Positions 1 through 8,992 of a DNA stretch of 64,000 nucleotides are shown here, in pieces (position 1 is the stretch's first letter; each line of letters starts with the position of its first letter). Source of the DNA: Burkholderia sp. GAS332 (lineage in GTDB: Bacteria > Pseudomonadota > Gammaproteobacteria > Burkholderiales > Burkholderiaceae). The stretch is taken from NCBI GenBank assembly GCA_900142905.1, contig FSRV01000002.1, positions 2,728,001 to 2,792,000 on the forward strand. Direction: 5' to 3'. The notes under the pieces are model-generated. The model saw only the letters and a list, made by a program, of their open reading frames with translations. It searched no databases and was not told the DNA's origin. The translations under genes and the position numbers were made by a program.

Positions 1-472
1 GGTAGGCGAGATTGAAGTCTGGTTCGGCACGCAGGAACGCCAGATCCAGCTTGCCGCGCGCGAGTCCTTCGGCGAGATCCGGCGAATAGTCGCTGGAGAC
101 GATGACGTCGATGTTCGGTAACTCGCCGCGCAGAATGCGCATGGCCTCAGGCAGCCAGGTCATTTCCTGCCCAGTGAGGAAACCGAGAGAGAAGCGCTGC
201 TTCGCAGGTTGCGCAGCCCTTCGGGCAGCTTCGACTGCCGCTTCCACCTGGGTCAGCGCCAGTCGGGCGTGATCGATGAATGCCTTGCCTGCCGGGGTCA
301 GTTCCACGCCGCGTGCGCTGCGGTTCAGCAACTCGACCCCAACCTGGTCCTCCAGATCCCGAATCTGCCGACTCAGTGACGGCTGCGAAGTGTGCAGGCG
401 CCGTTCGGCTGCCTCGGTCAGGCTGCCCGTCTCGGCGACAGCGATGAAATACCGAAGATGTCGCAGTTCCAT
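1..472 (-). CDS. LysR-type transcriptional regulator (partial, truncated by left edge)
   Basis: N-terminal part of a LysR regulator; about 157 residues are visible and the rest lies outside the window. It starts MELRHLRYFIAVAE, the usual LysR opening, followed by the winged helix-turn-helix (LTEAAERRLHTSQPSLSRQ, about residues 18-36) and the beginning of the effector-binding domain (FLTGQEMTWLPEAM, about residues 99-112). The ATG is read from the complement of 470-472. It is divergent from the SDR genes that begin at 650, so those are its most likely targets, with the operator in the 177 bp between them. The effector is unknown. The missing C-terminus is an edge effect, not a mutation. Confidence 0.9.
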   Translation of the reverse strand, partial: MELRHLRYFIAVAETGSLTEAAERRLHTSQPSLSRQIRDLEDQVGVELLNRSARGVELTPAGKAFIDHARLALTQVEAAVEAARRAAQPAKQRFSLGFLTGQEMTWLPEAMRILRGELPNIDVIVSSDYSPDLAEGLARGKLDLAFLRAEPDFNLAY

Positions 473-649
473 TGCGGATCCCATGCCTGTGAAGTATGCC
501 TACCCACCTACAAAGTCTTTTTCAATCTTGCCACAAGTCTCTAGATTCTTTCCCATGGACGTGTCATGGAGCGGGCTCCCAGCGCTCAAGCCGGTATCGC
601 CGCTCAGTGACCACGTGTACCCCAAGTCATACCTTTAAGGACATGAATC

Positions 650-1396
650 ATGAGCAACCCCGTCATTCTCATCACCGGCGCCTTGACCGGCATCGGTCGC
701 GCCACCGCCTTGGCCTTTGCCCGGAACGGTGCCCGCCTGGTCGTTTCCGGGCGCCGTCAGGCCGAGGGCAAGGCACTCGAAGCCGAACTCCGGCAGCTCG
801 GCGCCGAAGTCGCATTCATCCAGGCCGACGTCCGTCACGACAATGAAGTCCGCGACCTGGTCGACCAGACCGTAGCCCGTTTCGGCCGTCTCGATGCGGC
901 CGTCAACAATGCCGGCACCGAGGGACAGCCGGGACCGGTCGTCAACCAGACCGCCGAGAGCTACGCCGCGACCTTCGATACCAACGTGCTGGGCACCTTG
1001 CTGAGCCTGAAGCATGAGTTGCGCGTGATGACCGCCCAGAAAAGCGGCAGCATCATCAACATCTCATCGACCTACGGCCACGAAGGGGCGGCCTACGCCT
1101 CCGTCTACGCCGGCAGCAAGCACGCGGTCGAGGGCCTCACCAAGTCTGCCGCGCTGGAAGTCGCCGCCACCGGCGTGCGCGTCAACGCCGTTGCCCCGGG
1201 GCCGACCGATACCGGCATGCTCGACCGCTTCACCGGCACAGCGGAGCGCAAGGCCGCACTGGCCTCCTCTGTTCCGCTGGGGCGAATCGGTAAGCCGGAT
1301 GAGATTGCCAGCGCCGTGCTTTACCTCGCGTCCGATGGCGCGGCCTTCGTGACCGGCCAGGTGATCAGCGTCGATGGCGGTAAGACCGCGGGCTGA
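650..1396 (+). CDS. SDR family NAD(P)-dependent oxidoreductase
   Basis: Classical short-chain dehydrogenase/reductase of 248 residues, the normal length for the family. The cofactor loop TGALTGIG is at residues 9-16, NNAG at 86-89, and the catalytic Ser140, Tyr153 and Lys157 are in place (YAGSK). The C-terminus ends in a typical VDGG motif. These enzymes reversibly oxidise hydroxyls using NAD(P); the substrate cannot be read from the sequence. The start is preceded by a short TAAGGA element. A second SDR gene follows after 31 bp on the same strand, so the two are probably co-transcribed and controlled by the divergent LysR gene. Confidence 0.93.
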   Translation: MSNPVILITGALTGIGRATALAFARNGARLVVSGRRQAEGKALEAELRQLGAEVAFIQADVRHDNEVRDLVDQTVARFGRLDAAVNNAGTEGQPGPVVNQTAESYAATFDTNVLGTLLSLKHELRVMTAQKSGSIINISSTYGHEGAAYASVYAGSKHAVEGLTKSAALEVAATGVRVNAVAPGPTDTGMLDRFTGTAERKAALASSVPLGRIGKPDEIASAVLYLASDGAAFVTGQVISVDGGKTAG

Positions 1397-1427
1397 TGCC
1401 CAACCCACAGCGATCAGGAGAACGATC

Positions 1428-2174
1428 ATGAGCCCCCTCGCCGGAAAAACCGCGCTCGTCACGGGCGCCTCACGCGGCATCGGCCGCGCCAGTGCGCTCG
1501 CCCTCGCGAAAGCAGGCGCACAGGTGCTGGTTCACTACAGCAGCGGAGAAAAAGAAGCGGATGCTGTCGTGGCGGAAATTCGTGCGGCGGGCGGCAACGC
1601 CCAGAAAGTCGCTGCGAATCTGCGCAATGCTGACGGCCCGCATACGCTTGCCAAGCACGTTCGCGCTGTGGTTGGCCACCGCCTGGATATTCTGGTGGCG
1701 AACGCCGGCATTTCAAAGGCGGCAAGCATCGAAGAAACGACCGTCGAAGATTTCGACGACCTGTTCGCCGTGAATGTGCGTGCGCCCTATTTCCTCGTGC
1801 AGCAATTACTGCCGGTGATGTGCAAAGGCAGCAGCATTGTCCTGCTCTCGTCCCTCGCGGCGCACGCAGCGGTCGGCAAGTTGCCCGCCTACGCGGCGAC
1901 CAAGGGGGCGGTCGATACACTCGTCAAGCATTTCGCTTCGGCACTGGGGGAACGCGAGATTCGCGTGAATGCCGTCGCGCCCGGCGTCGTCGAAACCGAC
2001 ATGTCGAACTTCACGAAGACCGACGCGGGACGCGAGGTCACGCTCGGCATGCAGGCGTTAAAGCGCGTCGCGCAACCTGATGACATCGGCGGTGCGGTTG
2101 CGTTTCTCGCCTCGGACGCAGCGCGCTGGATTACCGGTGAAACGCTGCGTGTCGACGGCGGCTCGAAACTCTAG
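1428..2174 (+). CDS. SDR family oxidoreductase (second of tandem pair)
   Basis: Second classical SDR, 248 residues. It has the cofactor motif TGASRGIG (residues 12-19), NAG at 92-94, Ser141/142, Tyr155 and Lys159 (YAATK), and the C-terminal RVDGGSK. I chose the ATG at 1428 because CAGGAG lies seven bases upstream and the protein then begins directly with the beta-strand of the Rossmann fold; an in-frame upstream start would add an unlikely tail overlapping the previous gene. It resembles 3-oxoacyl-ACP reductase/glucose dehydrogenase-like SDRs, but the substrate is not deducible. The pair may carry out successive or alternative reductions in one pathway; this is inference from the gene order only. 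Confidence 0.93.
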   Translation: MSPLAGKTALVTGASRGIGRASALALAKAGAQVLVHYSSGEKEADAVVAEIRAAGGNAQKVAANLRNADGPHTLAKHVRAVVGHRLDILVANAGISKAASIEETTVEDFDDLFAVNVRAPYFLVQQLLPVMCKGSSIVLLSSLAAHAAVGKLPAYAATKGAVDTLVKHFASALGEREIRVNAVAPGVVETDMSNFTKTDAGREVTLGMQALKRVAQPDDIGGAVAFLASDAARWITGETLRVDGGSKL

Positions 2175-2542
2175 ACCAACCCGATTCACGCCTGTTTCCA
2201 GTGTCGTCTAGACGCCTAATTAATCAAAGTCTCCTGCAAAAAAACCTGTTCGTTTCTGGTTCTGATGCAAATGCAAAGTATCAACGATGCAGCGTTGTTG
2301 CAGAGATCGGCGTCCCTTTTTTTTGCGGACACTGAGTGACGGGAGGAGATCGGCCATGTAGAACGCGCTTGACCGTCCGCGAGCAAAGTCGCTGGCGACA
2401 GTCGCGGATGAGGACTTGACTTAACGCTCGTCGGCGAGATAGCGTGAAAATGCGAAACGATCCCCAGTGCACGGAATAGATTGCTATTAGCCTGTGTTTG
2501 CCCCGTAAATGCCCATCTGGGTCGCTGATAGGGGTGCGTTCT
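2175..2542. other. Intergenic region, 368 bp
   Basis: No gene is convincing here. The frames that stay open are antisense to the following DUF305 gene and have no family resemblance. It presumably holds the terminator of the SDR pair and the promoter of the DUF305/propeller pair, but I see no clear hairpin with a T tract or a good -35/-10 pair. Confidence 0.5.
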
Positions 2543-3019
2543 ATGCCTTCCATTTTCCGTTCGACGGCGCGCTTGACCGTTGCGGCCGCAACGGCGGCGA
2601 TGCTGAGCGCATCGCTTGCCGCGTTTGCCGCCGGACCGGCCAGCGCAATCGCCGAAGAAGCACCATTTCTGTCCGAGAATGACAAGGCCATGATGAAGAT
2701 GATGGACGACATGTCCATCAAGCCGTCTGGCGACGTCGACAAGGATTTTGTTGCGATGATGGCGCCCCACCATCAGGGCGCCATTGACATGGCCCAGGCC
2801 GAACTGCGCTACGGGCACAACGAACGGCTCCGACGTATCGCGCAGGAGATTATCGTGGAGCAGCAGCAGGAAATTATCGCCATGCGCCTCGCGTTGGGCC
2901 AGCCGCTGCCACCGTCGGCACCCACACCCGACCAACAGCCCGCCCCGGCCTCCGTGTCCGCTCCGGCAACACCCATGTCCCCTGACGATACGCAAATGCG
3001 CGTGCATAAGGAGCCTTGA
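2543..3019 (+). CDS. DUF305 domain-containing secreted protein
   Basis: Protein of about 158 residues with a Sec-type signal peptide (hydrophobic stretch around residues 9-30, cleavage near ASA). The core carries the DUF305 signature FVAMMAPHHQGAIDMAQAEL, and the tail is Pro/Ala-rich and probably disordered. DUF305 proteins are ferritin-like four-helix proteins exported to the periplasm, and the family often appears with metal (copper) functions; the role here is unknown. The start at 2543 is preferred over an upstream in-frame ATG at 2498 because it begins right at the signal peptide. Its stop overlaps the start of the next gene (TGATGA), so the two are translationally coupled. Confidence 0.88.
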   Translation: MPSIFRSTARLTVAAATAAMLSASLAAFAAGPASAIAEEAPFLSENDKAMMKMMDDMSIKPSGDVDKDFVAMMAPHHQGAIDMAQAELRYGHNERLRRIAQEIIVEQQQEIIAMRLALGQPLPPSAPTPDQQPAPASVSAPATPMSPDDTQMRVHKEP

Positions 3020-4524
3020 TGAAACGCACGTCGATTCTCGCCACCGGGCTGACTTCCATCGTGATGGCTGTCGCCCAATCCGCCTGGGCCGGCCAGGCCC
3101 CCGGTTCGCTGTCCGATCCGGACATACCGGTGAGCCACCACGACCGGGTCTATGCCGCCGAGCAATTCTCGAACACCGTATCCGTCACTGATCCGGCCGA
3201 CAACCGGCTGGTCGGGGTGATTCGCCTGGGTGAGCCGTCTCCGGCGAATTTCAGCCCGCTGTATCACGGTCAGGTGCTCGTGCATGGCATGGGTTACGCA
3301 CCGGACCATCGAACGATTGCGGTGGTGTCAATCGGCTCGAACTCGGTTTCGTTCATCGACACGCAAACCAACGCGGTCAAGCATGTCACCTACGTTGGAC
3401 GCTCGCCGCATGAGGCGTTCTTCACCCCTGACGGCAAGGAAGTGTGGGTGACCGTGCGCGGAGAAAACTACGTAGCCGTTCTCGACGGCAAGACTTTCGA
3501 AGAGAAAACCCGGATTATTGTCCCGCCCGGCCCGGGCATGCAGATCTTCTCGCCGGACGGTAAATACGGCTACGTGTGTTCGTCGTTCAATCCAGAGGTC
3601 GAGGTGATCTCCGTGGCCGATCACACGATTGTCGGCAACGTGAAGCAGGCAAGCCCGTTTTGCCCGGACCTCGCGGCCACCCCGGACGGCAAGCAGGTCT
3701 GGTTCACGCTCAAGGACGTGGGCAAGACTCAGGTGTTCGATGCACGTCCGCCATTCGCGCTCCTGAAGACCCTCGATACGGGTCCCATCACCAACCACGT
3801 GAACATCGTGCATAACGCCAACGGCATGTTTGCTTACGTGACGGTGGGCGGCCTGAATCAGGTTAAGGTATTCCGCACCGACGACTTCTCGCAGGTCGCG
3901 ACCATACCCGTTGGTAGTCTGCCGCATGGTATCTGGCCGTCGGGCGACGGCAGCCGCGTCTACGTCGGCCTTGAGAACGCAGATGCAATGACCGCCATCG
4001 ATACGCTGACCAACACAGTCATTGCGACCGTGCCGATTGGGCAGGCGCCACAGGCGGTGACGTACGTGCCAAACGCGGTTCCAGAGGGAGACGGCACGCA
4101 AAATACCGTGCCGCTAGGCGTGGCGGGACAAGCCGTCCATTTGACGATGGTGCCGGTTGGAGCGGGCAAGTCGGCGGATCCCGCCGCCGCGCCTACCAGC
4201 GTCGCACTGTTCGAGCAGGGGCTGGTGCAGGTGCTGCAGGCCGCGGTCACCGGACTGCAGTCAAAGCAGCCGTATGTCCTTGGTCTGTCGAACAGTCCCG
4301 ATGGCAGCGGCAATATCGACGTGCTGGCGAACTTCATGACTAACCCGGCCGGTTCGGCCATCGTGAATACCATCGGCCAGATTCGCCAGGTGGTCACGCC
4401 GGGCATGAGCACGACGGGCGACACCCGTCGTTACCTCGTGATCGCCCCGCAAACGGCGGGCAAGCCGGGGGCACCGGTGCAGGTGCAGGCGCGGCAAAGC
4501 CAGCCTGCAGCCGCTGGGCAGTGA
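3019..4524 (+). CDS. YVTN/YncE-like beta-propeller secreted protein
   Basis: Protein of 501 residues with a clear signal peptide (cleavage after QSAWA). From about residue 35 to 350 it consists of repeated beta-propeller blades with the pattern of 'fixed number, name, TV(I/V)ATVPVG' seen in YVTN proteins (for example AIDTLTNTVIATVPIGQAP). The last 140 residues form a separate, less recognisable domain. Such propellers bind ligands or partner proteins in the periplasm; no catalytic motif is visible. An AAGGAG ribosome site at 3008-3013 supports the ATG at 3019, which overlaps the stop of the DUF305 gene by one base. The pair is likely one operon with a shared periplasmic job. Confidence 0.88.
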   Translation: MKRTSILATGLTSIVMAVAQSAWAGQAPGSLSDPDIPVSHHDRVYAAEQFSNTVSVTDPADNRLVGVIRLGEPSPANFSPLYHGQVLVHGMGYAPDHRTIAVVSIGSNSVSFIDTQTNAVKHVTYVGRSPHEAFFTPDGKEVWVTVRGENYVAVLDGKTFEEKTRIIVPPGPGMQIFSPDGKYGYVCSSFNPEVEVISVADHTIVGNVKQASPFCPDLAATPDGKQVWFTLKDVGKTQVFDARPPFALLKTLDTGPITNHVNIVHNANGMFAYVTVGGLNQVKVFRTDDFSQVATIPVGSLPHGIWPSGDGSRVYVGLENADAMTAIDTLTNTVIATVPIGQAPQAVTYVPNAVPEGDGTQNTVPLGVAGQAVHLTMVPVGAGKSADPAAAPTSVALFEQGLVQVLQAAVTGLQSKQPYVLGLSNSPDGSGNIDVLANFMTNPAGSAIVNTIGQIRQVVTPGMSTTGDTRRYLVIAPQTAGKPGAPVQVQARQSQPAAAGQ

Positions 4525-4714
4525 ACGGGAAGTGTTTTAGTTAGCCATGCTCGAAATAACGATGACTCGACTGGCAAGGTCAATATATAGAAATGGGCAA
4601 TCGGCAATTCACCAGTGCCTACGGGTTAATCCTGACCTCAACCGATGTCGATATCGGCGTCGCCGAATCGTCGTAGGGGTATGTCCAACTTCTCCAGTGA
4701 AAGGCGAGTACACC

Positions 4715-5161
4715 ATGACTACCGGAACCGTCCATCTCCAACGCGTCTTGCGCGCGACGCCCGAACGCATCTATCGAGCCTTCCTCGAACCTGATGCGAT
4801 AGCGAAGTGGCTTCCCCCTTACGGGTTCACCTGTCAGGTGCATCACATGGATGCCCGCGTGGGTGGCACCTACAAGATGTCCTTCCGTAACTTCGGCACC
4901 GGCAATAGCCACTCGTTCGGCGGCGAGTACGTCGAACTGGTGCCGTTCGAGAAGATCCGCTACTCGGACCGATTCGACAACCCGAACCTGCCCGGCCAAA
5001 TGCACGCCACCATTTCATTGCGGCAGGTGTCCTGCGGAACGGAACTCAGCATTGTGCAAGAGGGCATCCCCGCGGTCATTCCTGTGGAGATGTGCTACCT
5101 CGGCTGGCAAGAGTCGCTGTTTCAGTTGGCAAAGTTGGTCGAGCCGGAGATTCCTGACTAA
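4715..5161 (+). CDS. SRPBCC (AHSA1-like) family protein
   Basis: Protein of 148 residues with the START-like fold of the AHSA1 family. Typical marks are VLRATPERIYRAFLEPDAI near the N-terminus, the KWLPPYG turn, the middle strand GGTYKMSFRNF, and the C-terminal helix GWQESLFQLAKLVEP. Members bind hydrophobic ligands and are often stress- or ArsR-linked, but no ArsR gene is adjacent. The start at 4715 has AAGGCGAG at 4701-4708; an upstream in-frame ATG at 4547 would add residues unlike the family. It sits alone between the propeller gene and a convergent TPR gene. Function unassigned. Confidence 0.88.
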   Translation: MTTGTVHLQRVLRATPERIYRAFLEPDAIAKWLPPYGFTCQVHHMDARVGGTYKMSFRNFGTGNSHSFGGEYVELVPFEKIRYSDRFDNPNLPGQMHATISLRQVSCGTELSIVQEGIPAVIPVEMCYLGWQESLFQLAKLVEPEIPD

Positions 5162-5303
5162 CGACACCGGCACAGGCGTGCACACCGTTGGTGAGGCGCC
5201 CCCATCGACGAGAGGCTTTGCGCGCCGGCGTTGTCATAAAGATAACGTTCCACCGGCTCGATGACAGCGCGGTAGTCAGCAATTCTTCCGGCGCAATCCG
5301 GGC

Positions 5304-6884
5304 CTAAGGCTTCCAGTCAAGTAGCGACCTGACCATTTCGCCAACGATTTCCGTCCAATCCGATCCTTCCTGTCGGTACAGTCGCATCACTCCGGGATAC
5401 CAAGGCGAATCCACGCGAGCATCCATCCAGCGCCAATCGGTGCCGATGCCAGGGAGCAGCACCCAACAGGGTTTGCCTAGCGCGCCAGCAAGATGAGCAA
5501 TCGCAGTATCAACGCTGATGACAAGATCTAACTGCGCAACAATTGCCGCAGTATCCGCAAAATCCTTGATGTCCGAGCCAAGATCCAGGATCGGCTGGTT
5601 GAGTGGAGGCTGAATCGCGTCCGCTTCGCCCTGTCCTTTCTGGAGGCTGATAAAACTGAGACCGGGAACGCCCCAAAGAGGGGCTAATGTTGCCAGGCCA
5701 GCCAGGGAGCGGTTGCTGTCGTTGTGATGAGAGGCACGCCCCTTCCAGACCAGACCAACCCGCACACCCGTTTCGGGCAAGCGGGGACGCCAGAATTCGA
5801 TGCGATCCTGCGGCGCCTGCAGATACGGAAGACTGGCCGGGATGGAGTCTGGAGTCGTTCCGAGATGCAATGGAATGCTGAGCAGGAACGTCCAGAAATC
5901 GTGTGCGCTGGTGTTCCGTGCTCCCTCAGGCGCAATGACCACGTCCGCCCCTGTCAGCGACTGGAATAGCGGTCGAAGTTCTGGCCTGCAGACAAGCGTG
6001 ATCCGTGTCGCTCCTTGCGCTTTCAGGACCGGCAGGTACCTGACGAACTGGATTTCGTCTCCGAAACCCTGCTCCGGCCAGATCAGCAGGGACTTGCCCT
6101 GCAAGGACTCGCCTCGCCACTGTGGATAACCGACGGACGGCGGTGTGGTCCCGCGTGTTACCTCACTACGATAACGCGCCTCATAGAGAGGCCAAGCTTC
6201 GGGCCATCGACCGAGATAAAGCAAGAGAATGCTCAAATACCAGCTAGCATCTGCGCAGCCAGGCCGAACGGCGAGCGCTCGCCGATAAGCCGCTTCGGCC
6301 TCAGAGAAGCGCTTGAGTTCATGAAGCAGCAAGCCCAGGTGGGTGTGGACGTCGGCATAGTCGGGGCGGATGGCGAGAGAACGCTGATAGGCTGCTTCAG
6401 CCTCGGAGAAACGCTTGAGTTCCCGGAGCAGGTTGCCCAGGTTGCCGTGAACCTCGGCATAGTCAGGGCGGATGGCGATGGCACGCCGGTAGACCGTTTC
6501 GGCCTCAGCAAGGCGCCTAAGCTCCACGAGCACAACGCCCAGATTGCAATGAGCCTGTGCATTTTCAGGGCGGATGGCGATGGCGCGCTGGTAGGCCGCC
6601 TCGGCTTCCTGAAACCGTTTGAGCTTCTGGAACAGCAGGCCAAGGTTGTAGTGGGCGTCGGCGTACTCGGGCTTCTCCTTGATAACCCGACGCCAGTACG
6701 TTTCCGCATCCAGATTCCTGTCCATTCGAAGCGAACAGGCCGCGGCGAAATTCAGTGCATCAACATTGGCAGGATGCAACTGGAGCACACGTTTTATGAT
6801 GGCAAGTGCTTCAGCAAATCGTCCGCCGGAGTAAAGCGAAAGCGCCTGGCGAATATTTGTCTGCGTGGCCGGGTCAATGTTCAT
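5304..6884 (-). CDS. TPR repeat protein with glycosyltransferase family 9-like domain
   Basis: Protein of about 526 residues in two parts. The first 235 or so residues hold about six 34-residue TPR units (AEAAYQRAIAIRPENAQAH and similar), which are also near-repeats at DNA level around 6240-6700. The C-terminal part has WPEQGFGDEIQFVRYLPVLK and DLVISVDTAIAHLAGALGKP, marks of the GT-B fold seen in ADP-heptose-type transferases. TPR plus this domain is common in Proteobacteria and is linked to protein or surface glycosylation, but the substrate is unknown. Start chosen at MNIDPATQT; an ATG four codons upstream (6896) is an alternative. No sugar-nucleotide or flagellar genes are nearby, so it is an orphan. 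Confidence 0.85.
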   Translation of the reverse strand: MNIDPATQTNIRQALSLYSGGRFAEALAIIKRVLQLHPANVDALNFAAACSLRMDRNLDAETYWRRVIKEKPEYADAHYNLGLLFQKLKRFQEAEAAYQRAIAIRPENAQAHCNLGVVLVELRRLAEAETVYRRAIAIRPDYAEVHGNLGNLLRELKRFSEAEAAYQRSLAIRPDYADVHTHLGLLLHELKRFSEAEAAYRRALAVRPGCADASWYLSILLLYLGRWPEAWPLYEARYRSEVTRGTTPPSVGYPQWRGESLQGKSLLIWPEQGFGDEIQFVRYLPVLKAQGATRITLVCRPELRPLFQSLTGADVVIAPEGARNTSAHDFWTFLLSIPLHLGTTPDSIPASLPYLQAPQDRIEFWRPRLPETGVRVGLVWKGRASHHNDSNRSLAGLATLAPLWGVPGLSFISLQKGQGEADAIQPPLNQPILDLGSDIKDFADTAAIVAQLDLVISVDTAIAHLAGALGKPCWVLLPGIGTDWRWMDARVDSPWYPGVMRLYRQEGSDWTEIVGEMVRSLLDWKP

Positions 6885-7117
6885 GCATCGGTCCATTGAT
6901 AAGAAAAAAGAGTTACGCCCCCAACCCATTAAACGGCCAGTGCATCCCGTCATAGCAGAATCTTAGCGCGAGAAAACTCGGCCGTTTGCCAACCGGCAGC
7001 ACAGCCTCATTAGCGCCTTCAGATTTATTCAGATTAGCGCCCACCAAAAATTTGGTGGACACCATCCTGGAAGAACCTTCCCAACTTCGCGAGACGGTAC
7101 ACCTCAGGTGCTTACGC

Positions 7118-7909
7118 TCACTGTATCGGCCCGCGCATGCGATCGATCTGATCATCGAGCCGGGCGACCGACTTGGCGAGAAACTCGGCTCGGGCATCAA
7201 GGCGGGAAAGAAGCAGCGTCACGATGAGAATCACGAACGCAAACGGAATGACGGCGGCAGCGAGCCACAGAGGCTTGACGCCGTTCGCCGCGCCGCAAAC
7301 CGATCCAACGGGGAAATCCGCCGCGGCCATGCCGGTGTAATGCATACCTGCGATGGCAATGCCCATGACACAGGCCGCAGCAATGCGCTTGCGCATCACA
7401 TGTTTCTGATCCGCTCCGCGGAGTGTGTTCGCGACCCACAGTGCCGCGGTGGAAGCTGCGATGGCAATGAGAATTGACCCGGCAAAGATACTTGGCTCGT
7501 AGCGAATCGCGGGGTTCATCAGCATCGCGGCCATGCCCATGTAATGCATGCTGGCGATACCCAACCCCATCAGGACCCCACCTGCGAGCACATGGGACAG
7601 CTTCAGACGTTGCCGCGTGACGGCATGCAACGCAAACCAGGAGACGAGTACGGCGATAACGAGCGAGTAACAGGTTAGGGTGAAATCGTAGCCAATCGGG
7701 ATGCTCAGAGAGAACGAGAGCATCCCGATGAAGTGCATGGACCAGATGCCAACGCCCATCGCCAACGCGCCCGCCGCCAGCCATAGGTGCCGGGCACGAG
7801 CGTAAGCCAGTATGGAAAGCCGGTCTGCGAGATCAATTGCTGTGAAGGAAGCAAGCGTCGCGACGATAAGGGAAACAGCGACCAACCAAAAGTTATAGTT
7901 GCTTTGCAT
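7118..7909 (-). CDS. MHYT domain membrane protein
   Basis: Protein of 263 residues with about seven transmembrane helices and three MHYT-type motifs: MHFIGML, MHYMGMA and MHYTGMA, each at a membrane boundary. In this family the Met and His residues are proposed to bind copper and sense O2, CO or NO. Usually MHYT is followed by GGDEF/EAL or kinase domains; here the protein ends after a short coiled tail (SRLDARAEFLAKSVARLDDQ), so it is a stand-alone sensor or needs a partner. It is monocistronic on the minus strand, with 232 bp to the TPR gene downstream. No obvious Shine-Dalgarno sequence precedes the ATG. Confidence 0.92.
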   Translation of the reverse strand: MQSNYNFWLVAVSLIVATLASFTAIDLADRLSILAYARARHLWLAAGALAMGVGIWSMHFIGMLSFSLSIPIGYDFTLTCYSLVIAVLVSWFALHAVTRQRLKLSHVLAGGVLMGLGIASMHYMGMAAMLMNPAIRYEPSIFAGSILIAIAASTAALWVANTLRGADQKHVMRKRIAAACVMGIAIAGMHYTGMAAADFPVGSVCGAANGVKPLWLAAAVIPFAFVILIVTLLLSRLDARAEFLAKSVARLDDQIDRMRGPIQ

Positions 7910-8424
7910 AGGTCAGCGGCTTTTTCACAAAAGCTCGATTATTGGTTATTAACAGCCTCGCACGGCCTCTCTGCCGACGAAGAACTGAGCGCTACACATC
8001 GCACTGGCCTGTGCGGTAATGCATTTATTCCGAGTCTCTTCCGCCACCGAATCATGTCGGACCGGTTACGGTAATGTGGTGTTGATTCTAGAGCATATTG
8101 CTTGGACGCTCATTGACGAATTGAAGGCGGATGATGACTGTTTGGCGCAGATTGATGCCCGATGCATCGCCTATTGATGCCGGCGCGCGCGAGGCCACCC
8201 GACTTCGAGGTAGCGACGTCGCCTGACCGCAGGATGTGGCATGTCAATGTTCGCCGGCCGACGCCGTCCTCAACTCAGGGATCCCTTTCGCATGTCTTGT
8301 TCGGGGCGTACTCAGGTGTTGCCCTAGTTTTGAGCTGCCGTCTCGATGGTGCGACAATCGAACACGGATAAGCCAGCTCAGAACACCGTACGCCCATGGT
8401 CCACTCAATCAAAAGGACAAGAAC
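7910..8424. other. Intergenic region, 515 bp
   Basis: Divergent spacer between the MHYT gene and a secreted cupin gene. A 33-codon frame from a GTG at 8076 to 8177 encodes a protein-like string (LEHIAWTLIDELKADDD) but has no ribosome site and no relative I can name; it may be a relic. Nothing else is recognisable. Confidence 0.4.
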
Positions 8425-8889
8425 ATGCGTCGATACTTCTACCTCGCGGCATTGCCTGCCACCTTTGTTGCCGGCATGTTTGCAGCCCATCTGGGCACAC
8501 CGGCGCAAGCCCAGACGTCAAACGTCCCGCTGACGGCGCAGATCATTGACCTTGCGGCCCTAACCGATGCCGATCTTGGCGCCCAGATTCCGAACATGGG
8601 TACGTTGCGCTCGAAAGGCCTGGTCGTCACGCCGAGCGGGACCATCGCCGTGCAGACCGGTAACGTACCCAAGCATACGCACCAAGGTTCTGACGAAATC
8701 CAGTACGTCATTTCGGGAAGCGGCACTTTCTGGCTAGGCGACGAACAACGTCAGATTCATCCCGGCGACCTGATCATTATCCCGAAGGGAACGGTACATG
8801 CGGGGGCCGTGGCGACCAGCGGCGAATTCAAGGTCCTTTCTATCAAGCTGCCGCCGCAAGCGCCCGGCGACATGCAGATGGTTCCCTGA
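8425..8889 (+). CDS. Secreted cupin domain protein
   Basis: Protein of 154 residues with an N-terminal signal peptide (cleavage near AQA, residue 30) and one cupin barrel. The first cupin motif is seen as HTHQGSDEIQYVISGSG (His-rich metal site) and the second as HPGDLIIIPKGTVHAG. Cupins bind a metal ion through these His/Glu residues; the substrate is not known. The start at 8425 has AAAAGGA upstream and opens directly into the signal peptide, so longer in-frame starts are unlikely. It is convergent with the fucD operon and seems monocistronic. Confidence 0.88.
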   Translation: MRRYFYLAALPATFVAGMFAAHLGTPAQAQTSNVPLTAQIIDLAALTDADLGAQIPNMGTLRSKGLVVTPSGTIAVQTGNVPKHTHQGSDEIQYVISGSGTFWLGDEQRQIHPGDLIIIPKGTVHAGAVATSGEFKVLSIKLPPQAPGDMQMVP

Positions 8890-8992
8890 CGTATCGCCGA
8901 TATCCGGTGTTCCCTGATCCACGCCAGACAGACACCGGCGAAATCGCCCGATATCTCAACAGGATCGTCGCTCGATTCCCCGGCGATCCCCC

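Noticed and set aside
8076..8177. A 33-codon protein-like frame with GTG start
   Set aside because: No ribosome site or family match; noted in the intergenic description only.
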